Of a stretch of 29,105 nt of DNA, positions 14,590 to 22,135 are shown piece after piece. The first letter of the stretch is position 1. Every line of letters begins with the position of its first letter. This DNA is from GWC2-37-8 sp964485555. GTDB taxonomy: Bacteria; Patescibacteriota; Minisyncoccia; Moranbacterales; GWC2-37-73. Where the stretch lies: contig CAZAJN010000022.1 of the NCBI GenBank assembly GCA_964485555.1, positions 1 to 29,105 of the forward strand, read 5' to 3'. Below the pieces are notes generated by a model that saw only the letters and a program-made list of their open reading frames with translations, was not told the origin of the DNA and searched no databases. The position numbers and the translations under genes were made by a program.

Positions 14590-15000
14590 TTAATCAATCT
14601 TGAATATACAGTTCCAGTCATTTTCATAGAGCTTGCCGCCTTCCTTGAGTGAGGCTCGGAACAAATCTACACCCGCACGAAGAATGGTTAGATGCACTGT
14701 AACCCATCCTTTCTTTTCATTGGGTCCGTATTGGACCTCCACAAATTCGTGCAGATTGAATTCTCTCAAATCACGCGCGAGTTCATCTTTTTGCCCCTCG
14801 TCACACATTTCTCCGATTACGGTGAGTTGCGCTTCTTTGTTGCAATAGGGACGTACGGTGTTTGTAAGGGCATCCATTGAGGCAGCAGCATATGAAACAA
14901 TACTATCGCCTGTTACTTTTCCGCTCAAAAACTGTTTCGTCATACTTTCAAGCTCAAGACGCATCTTCGTCAGGGATTCGCTAATCTCTCGCCTAATCAT
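14590..15000 (-). CDS. Cassette gene of unknown function
   Basis: This 136-residue soluble protein is unrecognised. An N-terminal helical part (residues 1-50) is followed by a predicted alpha/beta part with a clear strand pair (EFVEVQYGPNEKKGWVTVHL, near 87-106) and a helix RAGVDLFRASLKEGG. There is no signal peptide, membrane helix or obvious catalytic motif. The ATG at 15000 is preceded by AAAGGAGA. It lies between two zinc-binding small proteins, 74 bp after one and 62 bp before the other, all on the minus strand. They are probably co-transcribed from the promoter at 15400-15428. Confidence 0.7.
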   Translation of the reverse strand: MIRREISESLTKMRLELESMTKQFLSGKVTGDSIVSYAAASMDALTNTVRPYCNKEAQLTVIGEMCDEGQKDELARDLREFNLHEFVEVQYGPNEKKGWVTVHLTILRAGVDLFRASLKEGGKLYENDWNCIFKID

Positions 15001-15074
15001 GCTTTCTCCTTTGCCTGTTTTTTTATAACTTTGTATCCATCTATGCGAATTGAAGCATTTGCATTAAAGCGAGG

Positions 15075-15314
15075 CTACCAACCCATCAGCTTGCTGATGA
15101 TACCATCCCCGGGCATTTTGAAGCTTGAACTATTAAATGCATTGGAATACGAAATTGTGCTATGCGATGACGAAACAGACTTACTACTGGTTCTTGCAGT
15201 GCTGCGACTATAAAGAATATAGTGCTCACCGCAATTCCCGCACTGGTATGTTGTGTCGTAGTATTTGATCGTTCTTCTTGACTTACAACGAGGACAATTA
15301 ACATCTAGTGGCAT
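15075..15314 (-). CDS. Zinc-ribbon miniprotein with Ser-rich tail
   Basis: This 79-residue protein begins with a zinc ribbon: CPRC near residue 7 and CGNC near residue 25, spaced as in transcription-factor and transposase-type ribbons. A Ser/Thr-rich linker (about 35-62) and a short amphipathic C-terminal end, PGDGIISKLMGW, follow. The start at 15314 follows AAGGGGA; a longer frame from 15362 lacks an RBS. It is the first gene of the three-gene unit bracketed by the 20-bp repeats. The ribbon could bind nucleic acid or protein. Function is not known. Confidence 0.75.
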   Translation of the reverse strand: MPLDVNCPRCKSRRTIKYYDTTYQCGNCGEHYILYSRSTARTSSKSVSSSHSTISYSNAFNSSSFKMPGDGIISKLMGW

Positions 15315-15399
15315 TGGCTTCCCCTTTTGGTTTTTTATAGTCCGTAGACTCTGGATTTTCAAAATAGCTGCTTCACCTTCTCCTATATTAGGATTATTA

Positions 15400-15428
15400 T
15401 TTTTAGCATAAAATTATATCTGCGTCAA
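15400..15428 (-). promoter_or_regulatory. Promoter of the three-gene cassette
   Basis: TTGACG (15423-15428), a 17-bp spacer with TG before the -10 position, and TAAAAA (15400-15405) on the minus strand. Confidence 0.55.
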
Positions 15429-15638
15429 TGTTTTCCTTGTTAAATGCACGTAAGACAACGTAGTTCGTACTGGTTTTTCAATAATTATTATCAGAATAAA
15501 TACCTCAACAATAAGTTTTTTAGGTGCCAAAAAAGACTCGACTGAGCCTAGAGTAGAAAATATATGTTTTTATTTTGAAATGTTAGCAACGAGAAATACT
15601 TTAGTTAAAGCCTATATCGGCAAAAACTGATTTTGAGC
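15429..15638. other. AT-rich gene-free stretch inside the cassette
   Basis: Between the cassette promoter and the right 20-bp repeat I see no open frame, hairpin or repeat of note. It is AT-rich and may be the decayed upstream part of the mobile unit. Confidence 0.5.
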
Positions 15639-15658
15639 TGGCTAGTGAGTGCGGTTAG
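15639..15658 (+). repeat. 20-bp direct repeat, right copy
   Basis: Identical to 14158-14177, in the same orientation, 1481 bp downstream. The flanking bases differ, so the match ends sharply. Confidence 0.7.
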
Positions 15659-15701
15659 AACCATGTTATAGAAAAACATTAGTTAAAAATAAATGAATTG
15701 T

Positions 15702-15732
15702 TTGATTTAATATATATTTTTGTTATTATAAT
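15702..15732 (+). promoter_or_regulatory. Promoter of the 51-residue gene
   Basis: A perfect TATAAT at 15727-15732. A weak TTGATT at 15702-15707 lies at a long 19-bp spacing. The start codon is 39 bp downstream. Confidence 0.5.
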
Positions 15733-15771
15733 GTATATGTTTTTAATTCTCATTGAGAAAGGGAGCGCGAC

Positions 15772-15927
15772 ATGGAAATTGAGCCTGGGAAAACAGTGAG
15801 CAAAAAAGCAAAAAGAAAGAGCAAGTGTGAGCTCACAAAAGGAAGTCCTGCGTGCAGCAAAAAAAGCAATACGGGCAATTCGCCAGCCTGCAAAAGATGC
15901 AGGAAGAATCATGGATCAAAGAAATAG
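15772..15927 (+). CDS. 51-residue Lys/Cys-rich miniprotein
   Basis: This is a short gene read directly from the sequence: ATG at 15772, TAG at 15925-15927. The 51-residue product is strongly basic (Lys and Arg make up about a third) and has five cysteines: one in KSKCELTKG, then two SPAC motifs (GSPACSK and NSPACKRC), the second ending in a CxxC. The cysteines could bind a metal, and the charge suggests nucleic-acid binding. AAGGGAG precedes the start, a promoter with a perfect -10 lies upstream and a UUCG-loop terminator follows, which supports a real gene. It is adjacent to the repeat-bracketed cassette. Not recognised from any family. Confidence 0.6.
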   Translation: MEIEPGKTVSKKAKRKSKCELTKGSPACSKKSNTGNSPACKRCRKNHGSKK

Positions 15928-15950
15928 ATCCGCAGTACAACGATACAAAT

Positions 15951-15980
15951 AAAACGGAGACCTTCGGGCCTTCGTTTTTT
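15951..15980 (+). terminator. UUCG-tetraloop terminator
   Basis: AAAACGGAGACC and GGCCTTCGTTTT pair, with a wobble and one mismatch, around a TTCG loop, followed by six T. It ends the 51-residue gene. Confidence 0.8.
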
Positions 15981-15985
15981 AATTT

Positions 15986-16016
15986 ATGTTAAACAAAGAA
16001 TATCCTTGTTTAACAT
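15986..16016. repeat. Perfect 11-bp inverted repeat
   Basis: ATGTTAAACAA (15986-15996) and TTGTTTAACAT (16006-16016) form a hairpin five bases before the MITE at 16021. Confidence 0.6.
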
Positions 16017-16020
16017 GCAC

Positions 16021-16171
16021 AGGACTTACGCGTTTGACTGAAACAATTCATCCACGTAGGCGTTTGGAAAAAATAAAGTTACCCATATCAATACTATGCT
16101 GTCGGGACTTTATCTTAAATCAAGACTTAAGCGCCGAAGCATGAATTGTTGAGAGCAAATGCGTAAGTCCT
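16021..16171. mobile_element. 151-bp MITE with 31-bp inverted ends
   Basis: The left end begins AGGACTTACGCGTTTG and runs to CAATTCAT at 16051. The right end (16141-16171) is its inverted copy, with 25 of 31 positions matching. The interior has no open frame. This is the best-preserved member of a family whose ends also occur at 7159-7388, 22631-22757, 24957-24971, 26920-26966 and 27440-27455. It lies 11 bp past the rarA stop codon. No target duplication is obvious. Confidence 0.75.
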
Positions 16172-16182
16172 AATACAATTTG

Positions 16183-17391
16183 CTATAAATATTTTCTTTT
16201 TTGAAGTTCGGTGGGCAGATACTCCTGTCCTTCACTGTCCTCCACCGGCGTGTATTTGTAGCCCTTGCCGTATCCAAGTTTTTCCATAAGTTTTGTGGGG
16301 GCGTTTCTGATGTGCATAGGAACAGGAAGATTGCCATACTCCTCAACATCTTTCTTGGCCTTATTGTAGGCGAAATACGTTTTCACACTTTTCGGAGCTT
16401 TCGAAAGATAGACCACGAGCTGCGCCAGATGAACGCTGCATTCGGGATAACCGATTTTGTGACAGGCATCAAAAACATTATTAGCCAGAACCAAGGCAAA
16501 ATTGTCAGCCATGCCGACATCTTCGGATGCAAACCTCAAAAGTCTTCTTGCAATGTAAGTTGGTTGTTCTCCACCTTCAAGCATGCGAGCCAACCAATAC
16601 AGCGCAGCATTTTCATCTCCGCCACGCATCGATTTGTGCAGGGCAGAAATGATGTTGTAGTGCTCTTCCCCGCCTTTGTCGTAATAGAGATGAGATTTCT
16701 GAATCACCTGTCGGATGACTTCGCGAGTGATTTTCTTGTTCTGGCTAGAGGCGAGTTCCAAGGTATTCAAAGCCATGCGCGCATCACCATTAGCAAGAAG
16801 CGCAATTTCCTTGATCATCTCTTTCTCAATTTCAATCTGCATTTCCCCTAATCCTTTCTCCTTGTCCGTTAAAGCATGCGCAATTATTTTTTCGATATTT
16901 TCCGTTTCAAGTTTTTTCAAAACCAACACGCGCGTCCTGGAAACAAGGGCGCTGTTCACTTCAAAGCTCGGGTTTTCAGTGGTTGCGCCAATCAGTGTCA
17001 TCAATCCATGTTCAACATGTGGCAAAAGAGCATCTTGTTGGGATTTGTTCCAGCGATGGATTTCATCCACGAACAAAATGGTTTTCTTTTTTTGCCATTC
17101 ATTTTCCTGAGCCTGCGAAATGACTTTACGAAGTTCTTTTATTCCGCTGGTGACAGCACTGATCTGGATAAATTCAGATTTTGTTTCGCCTGCAATGATT
17201 GAAGCCAAAGTCGTTTTGCCGCTGCCTGGAGGTCCCCACAGGATCATGGATGGCACGCTATCATTTTCAATAGCGCTCCTCAAAAATGATCCTTCCCCAA
17301 CAAGTTCTTCCTGACCGAAAAATTCCTCAAGTGTTTGAGGACGCATGCGGTCAGCCAAAGGCGCATTTTGAAGAAGAGATTGCTTTTTCAT
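16183..17391 (-). CDS. rarA: Replication-associated recombination protein RarA (MgsA)
   Basis: RarA is a clamp-loader-related AAA+ ATPase that acts at stalled replication forks. The 402-residue protein has Walker A GPPGSGKTT (53-61), Walker B LFVDEIH (106-112), the sensor-1 region GATTENPSFEVNSAL (135-149) and the arginine finger pair SR (151-152). The C-terminal tetramerisation part includes SKAPKSVKTYFAY and the family ending with GYKYTP. Length is normal (E. coli about 447). The ATG at 17391 has no RBS. A 56-residue membrane protein gene ends 15 bp upstream on the same strand and may be co-transcribed. Confidence 0.97.
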   Translation of the reverse strand: MKKQSLLQNAPLADRMRPQTLEEFFGQEELVGEGSFLRSAIENDSVPSMILWGPPGSGKTTLASIIAGETKSEFIQISAVTSGIKELRKVISQAQENEWQKKKTILFVDEIHRWNKSQQDALLPHVEHGLMTLIGATTENPSFEVNSALVSRTRVLVLKKLETENIEKIIAHALTDKEKGLGEMQIEIEKEMIKEIALLANGDARMALNTLELASSQNKKITREVIRQVIQKSHLYYDKGGEEHYNIISALHKSMRGGDENAALYWLARMLEGGEQPTYIARRLLRFASEDVGMADNFALVLANNVFDACHKIGYPECSVHLAQLVVYLSKAPKSVKTYFAYNKAKKDVEEYGNLPVPMHIRNAPTKLMEKLGYGKGYKYTPVEDSEGQEYLPTELQKRKYL

Positions 17392-17406
17392 CTGTTTTTA
17401 AAAATA

Positions 17407-17577
17407 TTACATGGATTTCCCAATTCTGAAAGAAACCCAAATGCCAAAAAATGCTCCTATACCAGAAAAAATAAACGAAGAAAATGACAGGATGTCACCA
17501 CCCCAGAGCACTGGAACATACGAGCCAATCATGGATCCGATCAATATCAAAAACCACATAAACCATTTTGGCACCAT
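17407..17577 (-). CDS. 56-residue two-helix membrane protein
   Basis: Read from the minus strand, an ATG at 17577 opens a 56-residue frame ending at TAA (17407-17409). The product starts MVPKWFMWFLILIGSMIG. It has two hydrophobic helices (about 4-24 and 33-50) joined by a short WGGD turn and ends with a basic RIGKSM. The size and pattern suit a small inner-membrane protein. It lies 15 bp upstream of rarA, so the two may form an operon. I do not recognise a family. The composition is strongly non-random for a chance frame, but there is no clear RBS. Confidence 0.6.
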   Translation of the reverse strand: MVPKWFMWFLILIGSMIGSYVPVLWGGDILSFSSFIFSGIGAFFGIWVSFRIGKSM

Positions 17578-17720
17578 AGTTTTATATTACTTTTTATAAA
17601 CTATAGACAATCTAGCATATATTCTCTCAATATGAAACAAGGGACAAGACATGGCCATCCAACTGACATGTCCATTATTTCAGGTAAATAAGCTTTCCAA
17701 ATGTGGCCAGGATTCCGAGA

Positions 17721-17981
17721 CTACTTTTTGTTTGCCAAGATATTCTTCCTCTCTTCAAATTCTTCCTTGCTTATTTCACCTCTAGCATAGCGTTCTTTCA
17801 GGATTCTTGTCGCTTCTTCCTCTTTTTCATCATTCCAATGATAATTTTTTTCAGTAAAGTGTTTCACTAAAACGAAGATTGCCCAAATGACAACTCCCCA
17901 GAAGATCAGCATGAGAATCCAGCCTGCGCCGAATCCGCCGCCAATTATTCCGCACATATTAGGATAGTCGTATCGATACAT
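17721..17981 (-). CDS. SHOCT-domain membrane miniprotein
   Basis: This 86-residue protein has a Gly-rich start, one transmembrane helix (about 16-38) and, at the C-terminus, a SHOCT motif: RILKERYARGEISKEEFEE (about 60-78). SHOCT is a short helical hairpin found at the ends of many small membrane proteins, where it may mediate oligomer contacts; its function is unclear. The ATG at 17981 is chosen because AAGGAGGTG lies 11 bp upstream; a GTG at 17993 overlaps that RBS. It is monocistronic. The strong RBS is notable among core genes here. Confidence 0.85.
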   Translation of the reverse strand: MYRYDYPNMCGIIGGGFGAGWILMLIFWGVVIWAIFVLVKHFTEKNYHWNDEKEEEATRILKERYARGEISKEEFEERKNILANKK

Positions 17982-18051
17982 AATATATTTCACCTCCTTC
18001 CAGACAAAAATAATTCTATTAGTTCATACCCCCGAAGCACATAAAGATTAC

Positions 18052-18080
18052 AAAAAGCCTCATTCAGATTGAGCCTTTTA
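18052..18080 (-). terminator. Terminator of the ABC exporter operon
   Basis: AAAAGCCTCA (18053-18062) and TGAGCCTTTT (18070-18079) pair with one mismatch, with a T run on the minus strand. A MITE-like element lies between it and the permease stop codon at 18284. Confidence 0.6.
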
Positions 18081-18085
18081 TTGAA

Positions 18086-18278
18086 TCATGCGCAATATAT
18101 GGTTCTATAGAAGGCGACTGCGATTTTTTGTTTTTCTGTTTTCTTTTTGGCCAACAATTACGACAGTAATTCTTGAGCCCTTGACCATAGATTTGGGTCA
18201 AGGGCGTGCTCAAAAAGGAAATAGGAAAATAAAAAATGCGCTTAGTGCTAAATAGCTGGAGCCATATATTGCGTATGA
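18086..18278. mobile_element. Second-family MITE with TCATGCGCAATATATGG ends
   Basis: TCATGCGCAATATATGGTTC at 18086-18105 is inverted at 18259-18278 with 18 of 20 matches. Inside, a long A/T-rich stem and a GC-rich hairpin GAGCCCTTGACC/GGTCAAGGGC complete a large cruciform. A single diverged end copy lies at about 23432-23446. No protein is encoded. It sits between the permease stop codon and the operon terminator. Confidence 0.65.
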
Positions 18279-18283
18279 CCTTT

Positions 18284-19498
18284 TTATTCATACCTCAGCG
18301 CCTCCATCGGACTCAGGTTGGCCGCGCGCCTGGCAGGATAAAATCCGAAAATGATTCCAACTGCGGCGGAAACGCCAAAAGCCAACAAGATTGAGGACAT
18401 GGAAACTTGAGTGGTAAGATTAGCAAACTTAGCCACGCCAAGTGAAGCTCCCCAGCCCAGCAAAACCCCCAACAGTCCCCCAAGAAAAGTTAGCACGACT
18501 GCCTCAGATAGAAATTGCAAATTGATATAAACCTTCCTGATTCCCACTGCTTTTCTGAGACCAATTTCCCTGGTCCTTTCAGTCACAGTGGTGAGCATCA
18601 TATTCATGATTCCAATGCCTCCGACCAGCAGTGAAATTCCGGCAATTGAAGACAGCAAGATTGTGAATGTTCCAGTGATGCTCGAGGCCGTGGCAATGAT
18701 GTCAGCTTGATTCATCAAATTGAAGTCGGCCTGCTTTGGGTCAGAAATTCCGTGTCTCAGCAGAAGCAACTGTGAAATATTTTCTTGAACGGAAGTCATC
18801 AATTCTTGATCCTTAGCAGCTATGCTTATACTCGAAACGAAAGTGTTGCCGGTGATAAAATGCTGCGAACTGGAAATTGGAATATAGATGCTGTCGTCAG
18901 GATTGGTAAACCCACTGCCTCCTTTGGCAACGGTGACTCCGATAATTTCAAAATCCACATTCTTAATACGAATTATTTTTCCCACTGGATCAGTTCCCGC
19001 CCCAAACAGATCGTCGCGCGTCGTTGCTCCAAGCACCGCCACCTTAGCTGAACCTTTGACTGCTTGATCAGTTATGAATGTTCCCGATTCCAAGGTGATA
19101 TTTCTTACAACCGCATAATCAGCGACTGTTCCCACAATCTGGGTGTTTGTATTTGTACCCTTAGCTGTGACCTGAACTCGCTTGGAATCTTCCGGAGCTA
19201 CAGCAGAAATATTTTTCACTTCACTTTTAATCGTGTTCGCATCTTCCAGAGTCAATGTTTCACTGCTGCCAGCGCCACTACTGACGCCACCAGTCCGTTG
19301 AGCTCCCGGCCTTACGATTATAAGATTTGAGCCGATAGATTGGATACTGCTTTCAATGGAACTTTGAGCTCCCTGTCCTATTGAAACCATCGTTATGACA
19401 GATGCGATCCCGATGACTATGCCCAAAATTGTAAGTCCGCTACGAACCTTATTGGCTGAAAGCGACCAAAATGTTTCTTTTAAAATATCAGCAATCAT
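18284..19498 (-). CDS. MacB/FtsX-type ABC transporter permease
   Basis: This 404-residue permease has the MacB architecture. A first transmembrane helix (about 19-43) is followed by a large extracytoplasmic domain (about 45-270) and three C-terminal helices with the FtsX signature (about 280-400, including GIGIMNMMLTTVTERTREIGLRKA split by the first cytoplasmic loop). It would pair with the ATPase encoded upstream at 19590-20282 and the MacA-like adaptor. MacB-type pumps do not carry substrates through the membrane; they drive periplasmic export mechanically. The substrate is unknown. It is the last gene of the ECF-sigma-led block. Confidence 0.93.
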   Translation of the reverse strand: MIADILKETFWSLSANKVRSGLTILGIVIGIASVITMVSIGQGAQSSIESSIQSIGSNLIIVRPGAQRTGGVSSGAGSSETLTLEDANTIKSEVKNISAVAPEDSKRVQVTAKGTNTNTQIVGTVADYAVVRNITLESGTFITDQAVKGSAKVAVLGATTRDDLFGAGTDPVGKIIRIKNVDFEIIGVTVAKGGSGFTNPDDSIYIPISSSQHFITGNTFVSSISIAAKDQELMTSVQENISQLLLLRHGISDPKQADFNLMNQADIIATASSITGTFTILLSSIAGISLLVGGIGIMNMMLTTVTERTREIGLRKAVGIRKVYINLQFLSEAVVLTFLGGLLGVLLGWGASLGVAKFANLTTQVSMSSILLAFGVSAAVGIIFGFYPARRAANLSPMEALRYE

Positions 19499-19499
19499 A

Positions 19500-19605
19500 G
19501 ATTACAATCACCAAGATACAAGAAACAATAACCAAGCATTTGAATATTGAAATTTGATTATTGAGTTTTATTTGTATCTTGTTTCTTGATTATTGGTTAT
19601 TGAGC
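19500..19605. repeat. AT-rich palindrome between ATPase and permease
   Basis: Arms CAAGATACAAGAAACAATAA and TTGTATCTTGTTTCTTG pair imperfectly. As after baiN, the repeat runs into the stop codon of the preceding gene (CAATAACCAA on the minus strand). Confidence 0.5.
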
Positions 19606-20282
19606 TCAACTTTAATATCGCTTTCAATCAGTCCGTCGCGAATGGAAATGACGCGGTCAGCAAAGGCTGCGATTTCAGGCTCGTGAGTGATCAATATTAT
19701 AGTGTGTCCTTGCTTGTTCAATTCTTGAAAAGCCTGCATTACTATGTTGGATGTCTTGGTGTCCAAATTTCCAGTCGGTTCATCAGCCAGAATTATAGCT
19801 GGATTGTTTATCAGCGAACGAGCTATAGCCACACGTTGCATCTGTCCTCCCGAAAGTTGATTGGAGAGATTATAAAACTTATTTTCTTCCATGCCGGCAT
19901 ATTTCAAACAAGTTTTCGCCCGCTGTTCCCTTTCCTGAGGAGTAGTGTCAGTGTACAAAAGTGGCAACATGACATTTCGCATCACCGTCGTCCTGGGCAA
20001 AAGATTGAAAGCTTGAAAAACGAAACCGATTTTATTTCTCCGAAGCTCAGACAATTCATCGTCATTGAGCTTGGAGATTTCATAGCCGTCCAGGGCATAA
20101 GTTCCCCCCGTAGGAGTGTCGAGCGCTCCTAAAATGTGCATGAGCGTCGATTTTCCGGAACCGGAAGGACCAATGATCGCCACAAATTCACCTTTTTCCA
20201 CAGAAAAAGAAACGTCTTTAAGCGCCGCTGTTTGCACGTCTCCGCTTTGATATATTTTAGTTATGTTTTTACATTCAATCAT
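19590..20282 (-). CDS. MacB/LolD-type ABC transporter ATPase
   Basis: This 230-residue ATPase powers the MacB-like permease encoded next. Walker A is GPSGSGKST (38-46), the Q-loop lies in GFVFQAFNL (about 86-94), the signature is LSGGQ (143-147), Walker B is IILADEPTG (163-171) with Glu168, and the H-loop is ILITHE. Sequence features match the LolD/MacB subgroup. Start codons at 20303 and 20300 exist, but MIECKNITKIY at 20282 matches the family N-terminus. There is no RBS. It is preceded by a 127-bp gap with an AT-rich palindrome after the adaptor gene, so it is probably co-transcribed. Confidence 0.95.
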   Translation of the reverse strand: MIECKNITKIYQSGDVQTAALKDVSFSVEKGEFVAIIGPSGSGKSTLMHILGALDTPTGGTYALDGYEISKLNDDELSELRRNKIGFVFQAFNLLPRTTVMRNVMLPLLYTDTTPQEREQRAKTCLKYAGMEENKFYNLSNQLSGGQMQRVAIARSLINNPAIILADEPTGNLDTKTSNIVMQAFQELNKQGHTIILITHEPEIAAFADRVISIRDGLIESDIKVELNNQ

Positions 20283-20309
20283 AAACTTTGCAATAAACAT
20301 CAATTAAGA

Positions 20310-20411
20310 TACAAGCACCAAGCAATATACAATGATCAAATTACAAAAATTCAATCCATTGAAATTTAATTTTATTGTAATTTGATATTTATAATTTGTA
20401 ATTTTTAAGTT
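20310..20411. repeat. AT-rich palindrome after the adaptor gene
   Basis: CAAATTACAA and TTGTAATTTG arms form an AT-rich hairpin, with a further copy TATAATTTGTAATTTTT reaching the adaptor stop codon. Same type as 1935-2032 and 19500-19605. Confidence 0.5.
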
Positions 20412-21576
20412 ATCTTCCCCCACCACCTAGGCCAGGTATTCGCACTGCACTGGAAGCACTGTTTCCAGCACTTGCGGCTTTGGCGCCTGGATCAACTGTT
20501 TGAGTAATCACGTTGTCGCCGACATTTACTCCGCTCACAATCTCAGTTTCCGTATTATTAGCCGCTCCAATTTCTATCGTACGCTTTTCTGGCTTACTTT
20601 GAGCATTTAAAACTTCAATATAAGTTGCATTACCTTGCGTCTTGAGCGCACCGTTCGGAACCACCACGATGTTTTGTCTTACCTCGGTTATGATCTTGGC
20701 AGAAACGCTCATCTGAGGTTTGATCCTGGAATCAATCTCATCGAATCCGACAGTCACGTTATATGTCACAACTCCCTGTGAAAGTGTTCCGAGCGCATCT
20801 ATTTTTTCAACTTTTCCAGTCGTTGACAAGCCATCAACAGCACTAAAAGTGAGCGTGACCTTCTGCCCTATCTCCACATTTGAAATATCAACCTCATTGA
20901 CCGCCACCTGAGCCTTGAGCGTTTTCAGATCTCCAATAATAATAGGTGCGCTGTCAGAACTGCTACTGGATGAAAGTCGGCTGAGGTCGTCTCCATTTTT
21001 AATGTTAATCGCGCTGACTGTTCCATTGATTGGCGCGGTCACTGTCCTTTTGGCTCCATCAGAAAGTTGATTGTTATAATCTGCCAAAGAAGCGGCATAA
21101 CTTTTTTCTGCAGCAAGCACGCCTCTTTCAGCTATTTCTATTTTTTCTTTCAATATCCTGCGCTGGTCGGAACTGCTTTGGTCATTGTCTTTGGCCTGGT
21201 CATAATCCTCTTTTGCTTGTTTCACTTGAAGCTTCGCCGAAGCCACGGCATTTTCAGCCTGTTGCAAAGATGCAACTGATTTGTTGTTACTCACAGAGAG
21301 GTCGTCATTTATTATGGTAAAAAGTCTGGCACCCTTTTTTACAGTGTCTCCGACATTGACGGCCAAATCAGCAACTGTTCCTGTGATTGTCGGATCAACG
21401 GTTGCCAACTGATCAACCACCACATTTCCGCTCGCAGAAACAGAGGTGGTCAAACTGCTTTTTTCAATGGAAATTGTCTTATATTGAACAGCTTCCTCCG
21501 CTTTATTTGATTTCATATACCAATATGAAACAATGATGATCGAGATAATCAGGATTACTAAACTCCATTTTTTCAT
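20410..21576 (-). CDS. MacA-like periplasmic adaptor
   Basis: This 388-residue adaptor of the HlyD/MacA class has an N-terminal membrane anchor (5-21), a lipoyl half (ITGTVADLAVNVGDTVKKG), a helical hairpin (about 95-165, rich in Ala, Gln, Lys) and a second lipoyl half (VTAPINGTVSAINIKNGD). A Ser-rich loop (about 201-207) and beta-barrel domains precede a C-terminal Gly-rich end (GLGGGGR). It is encoded upstream of the ATPase and permease, as in macAB. The start ATG at 21576 has no RBS. As with the RND system, no outer-membrane channel is nearby. Confidence 0.93.
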   Translation of the reverse strand: MKKWSLVILIISIIIVSYWYMKSNKAEEAVQYKTISIEKSSLTTSVSASGNVVVDQLATVDPTITGTVADLAVNVGDTVKKGARLFTIINDDLSVSNNKSVASLQQAENAVASAKLQVKQAKEDYDQAKDNDQSSSDQRRILKEKIEIAERGVLAAEKSYAASLADYNNQLSDGAKRTVTAPINGTVSAINIKNGDDLSRLSSSSSSDSAPIIIGDLKTLKAQVAVNEVDISNVEIGQKVTLTFSAVDGLSTTGKVEKIDALGTLSQGVVTYNVTVGFDEIDSRIKPQMSVSAKIITEVRQNIVVVPNGALKTQGNATYIEVLNAQSKPEKRTIEIGAANNTETEIVSGVNVGDNVITQTVDPGAKAASAGNSASSAVRIPGLGGGGR

Positions 21577-21614
21577 AGTATTATTTTAATTTTGTATTAT
21601 TTTGTTACAGTGAC

Positions 21615-22130
21615 TTAATTCTCATTTTTTTCAAAAATACGAATAAGGTCAGCCACAACAGTTCCTTCATCATTTGGTTTTCCCATCACGATTATCTTAT
21701 CCTCAACCTTAAGGTCTTCCAATTTGAAATCATTCCTTCCTGATTTCATGAAAGTCTTGTCCGTGATGGTGATCGTGTTCTCCTTGTTGTCACGATCTTT
21801 CACCACTATCTTGTCCATTGAAATCGAAACAATTGTTCCAGCCAGACCATGAGCATTGCGCATGTCACCATCTCCCGGGAAAAATCCCTTCGGTCCTTCC
21901 GGTCTTCTTTCGATGCCTGGTCTTATCATGTTTTCAGGGCCCATTGTGCCGGAGCGTGGTCCTGCGAAATTACGTTCGTAGTTTGCTCCCCATTGATAAG
22001 AATAGCGGGCTTTATGCAACCCAACTTTGACGCCTAAGGAAAAGGTTATTGACAACACAACAAATGATAGCAATGTCCAAATGGCGAGGTTGTATGATTT
22101 TGAATTGAAAAAATTTTTTATTCTTTCCAT
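21615..22130 (-). CDS. DUF5666-like membrane protein
   Basis: This 171-residue protein has an N-terminal transmembrane helix (about 14-34) and a Gly/Pro/Arg-rich linker (residues 45-85). A small beta-barrel-like domain at 90-168 (AGTIVSISMDKIVVKDRD and KVEDKIIVMGKPN) resembles DUF5666, an OB-fold-like domain of unknown role. It should be anchored in the membrane, facing outward. The ATG at 22130 is preferred; a TTG at 22139 overlaps the stop codon of the upstream gene. It lies 38 bp before the MacA-like adaptor gene and is likely an accessory of that exporter or a sensor of the sigma pathway. Confidence 0.75.
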   Translation of the reverse strand: MERIKNFFNSKSYNLAIWTLLSFVVLSITFSLGVKVGLHKARYSYQWGANYERNFAGPRSGTMGPENMIRPGIERRPEGPKGFFPGDGDMRNAHGLAGTIVSISMDKIVVKDRDNKENTITITDKTFMKSGRNDFKLEDLKVEDKIIVMGKPNDEGTVVADLIRIFEKNEN

Positions 22131-22135
22131 ATCAT

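Noticed and set aside
16201..17110. Plus-strand frames opposite rarA
   Set aside because: Antisense to an intact AAA+ ATPase gene.
17411..17599. 62-residue plus-strand frame
   Set aside because: The opposite strand encodes a better candidate with two membrane helices; this frame has no RBS.
18064..18291. 75-residue minus-strand frame
   Set aside because: It lies entirely in the MITE-like element and terminator, and overlaps the permease stop codon.
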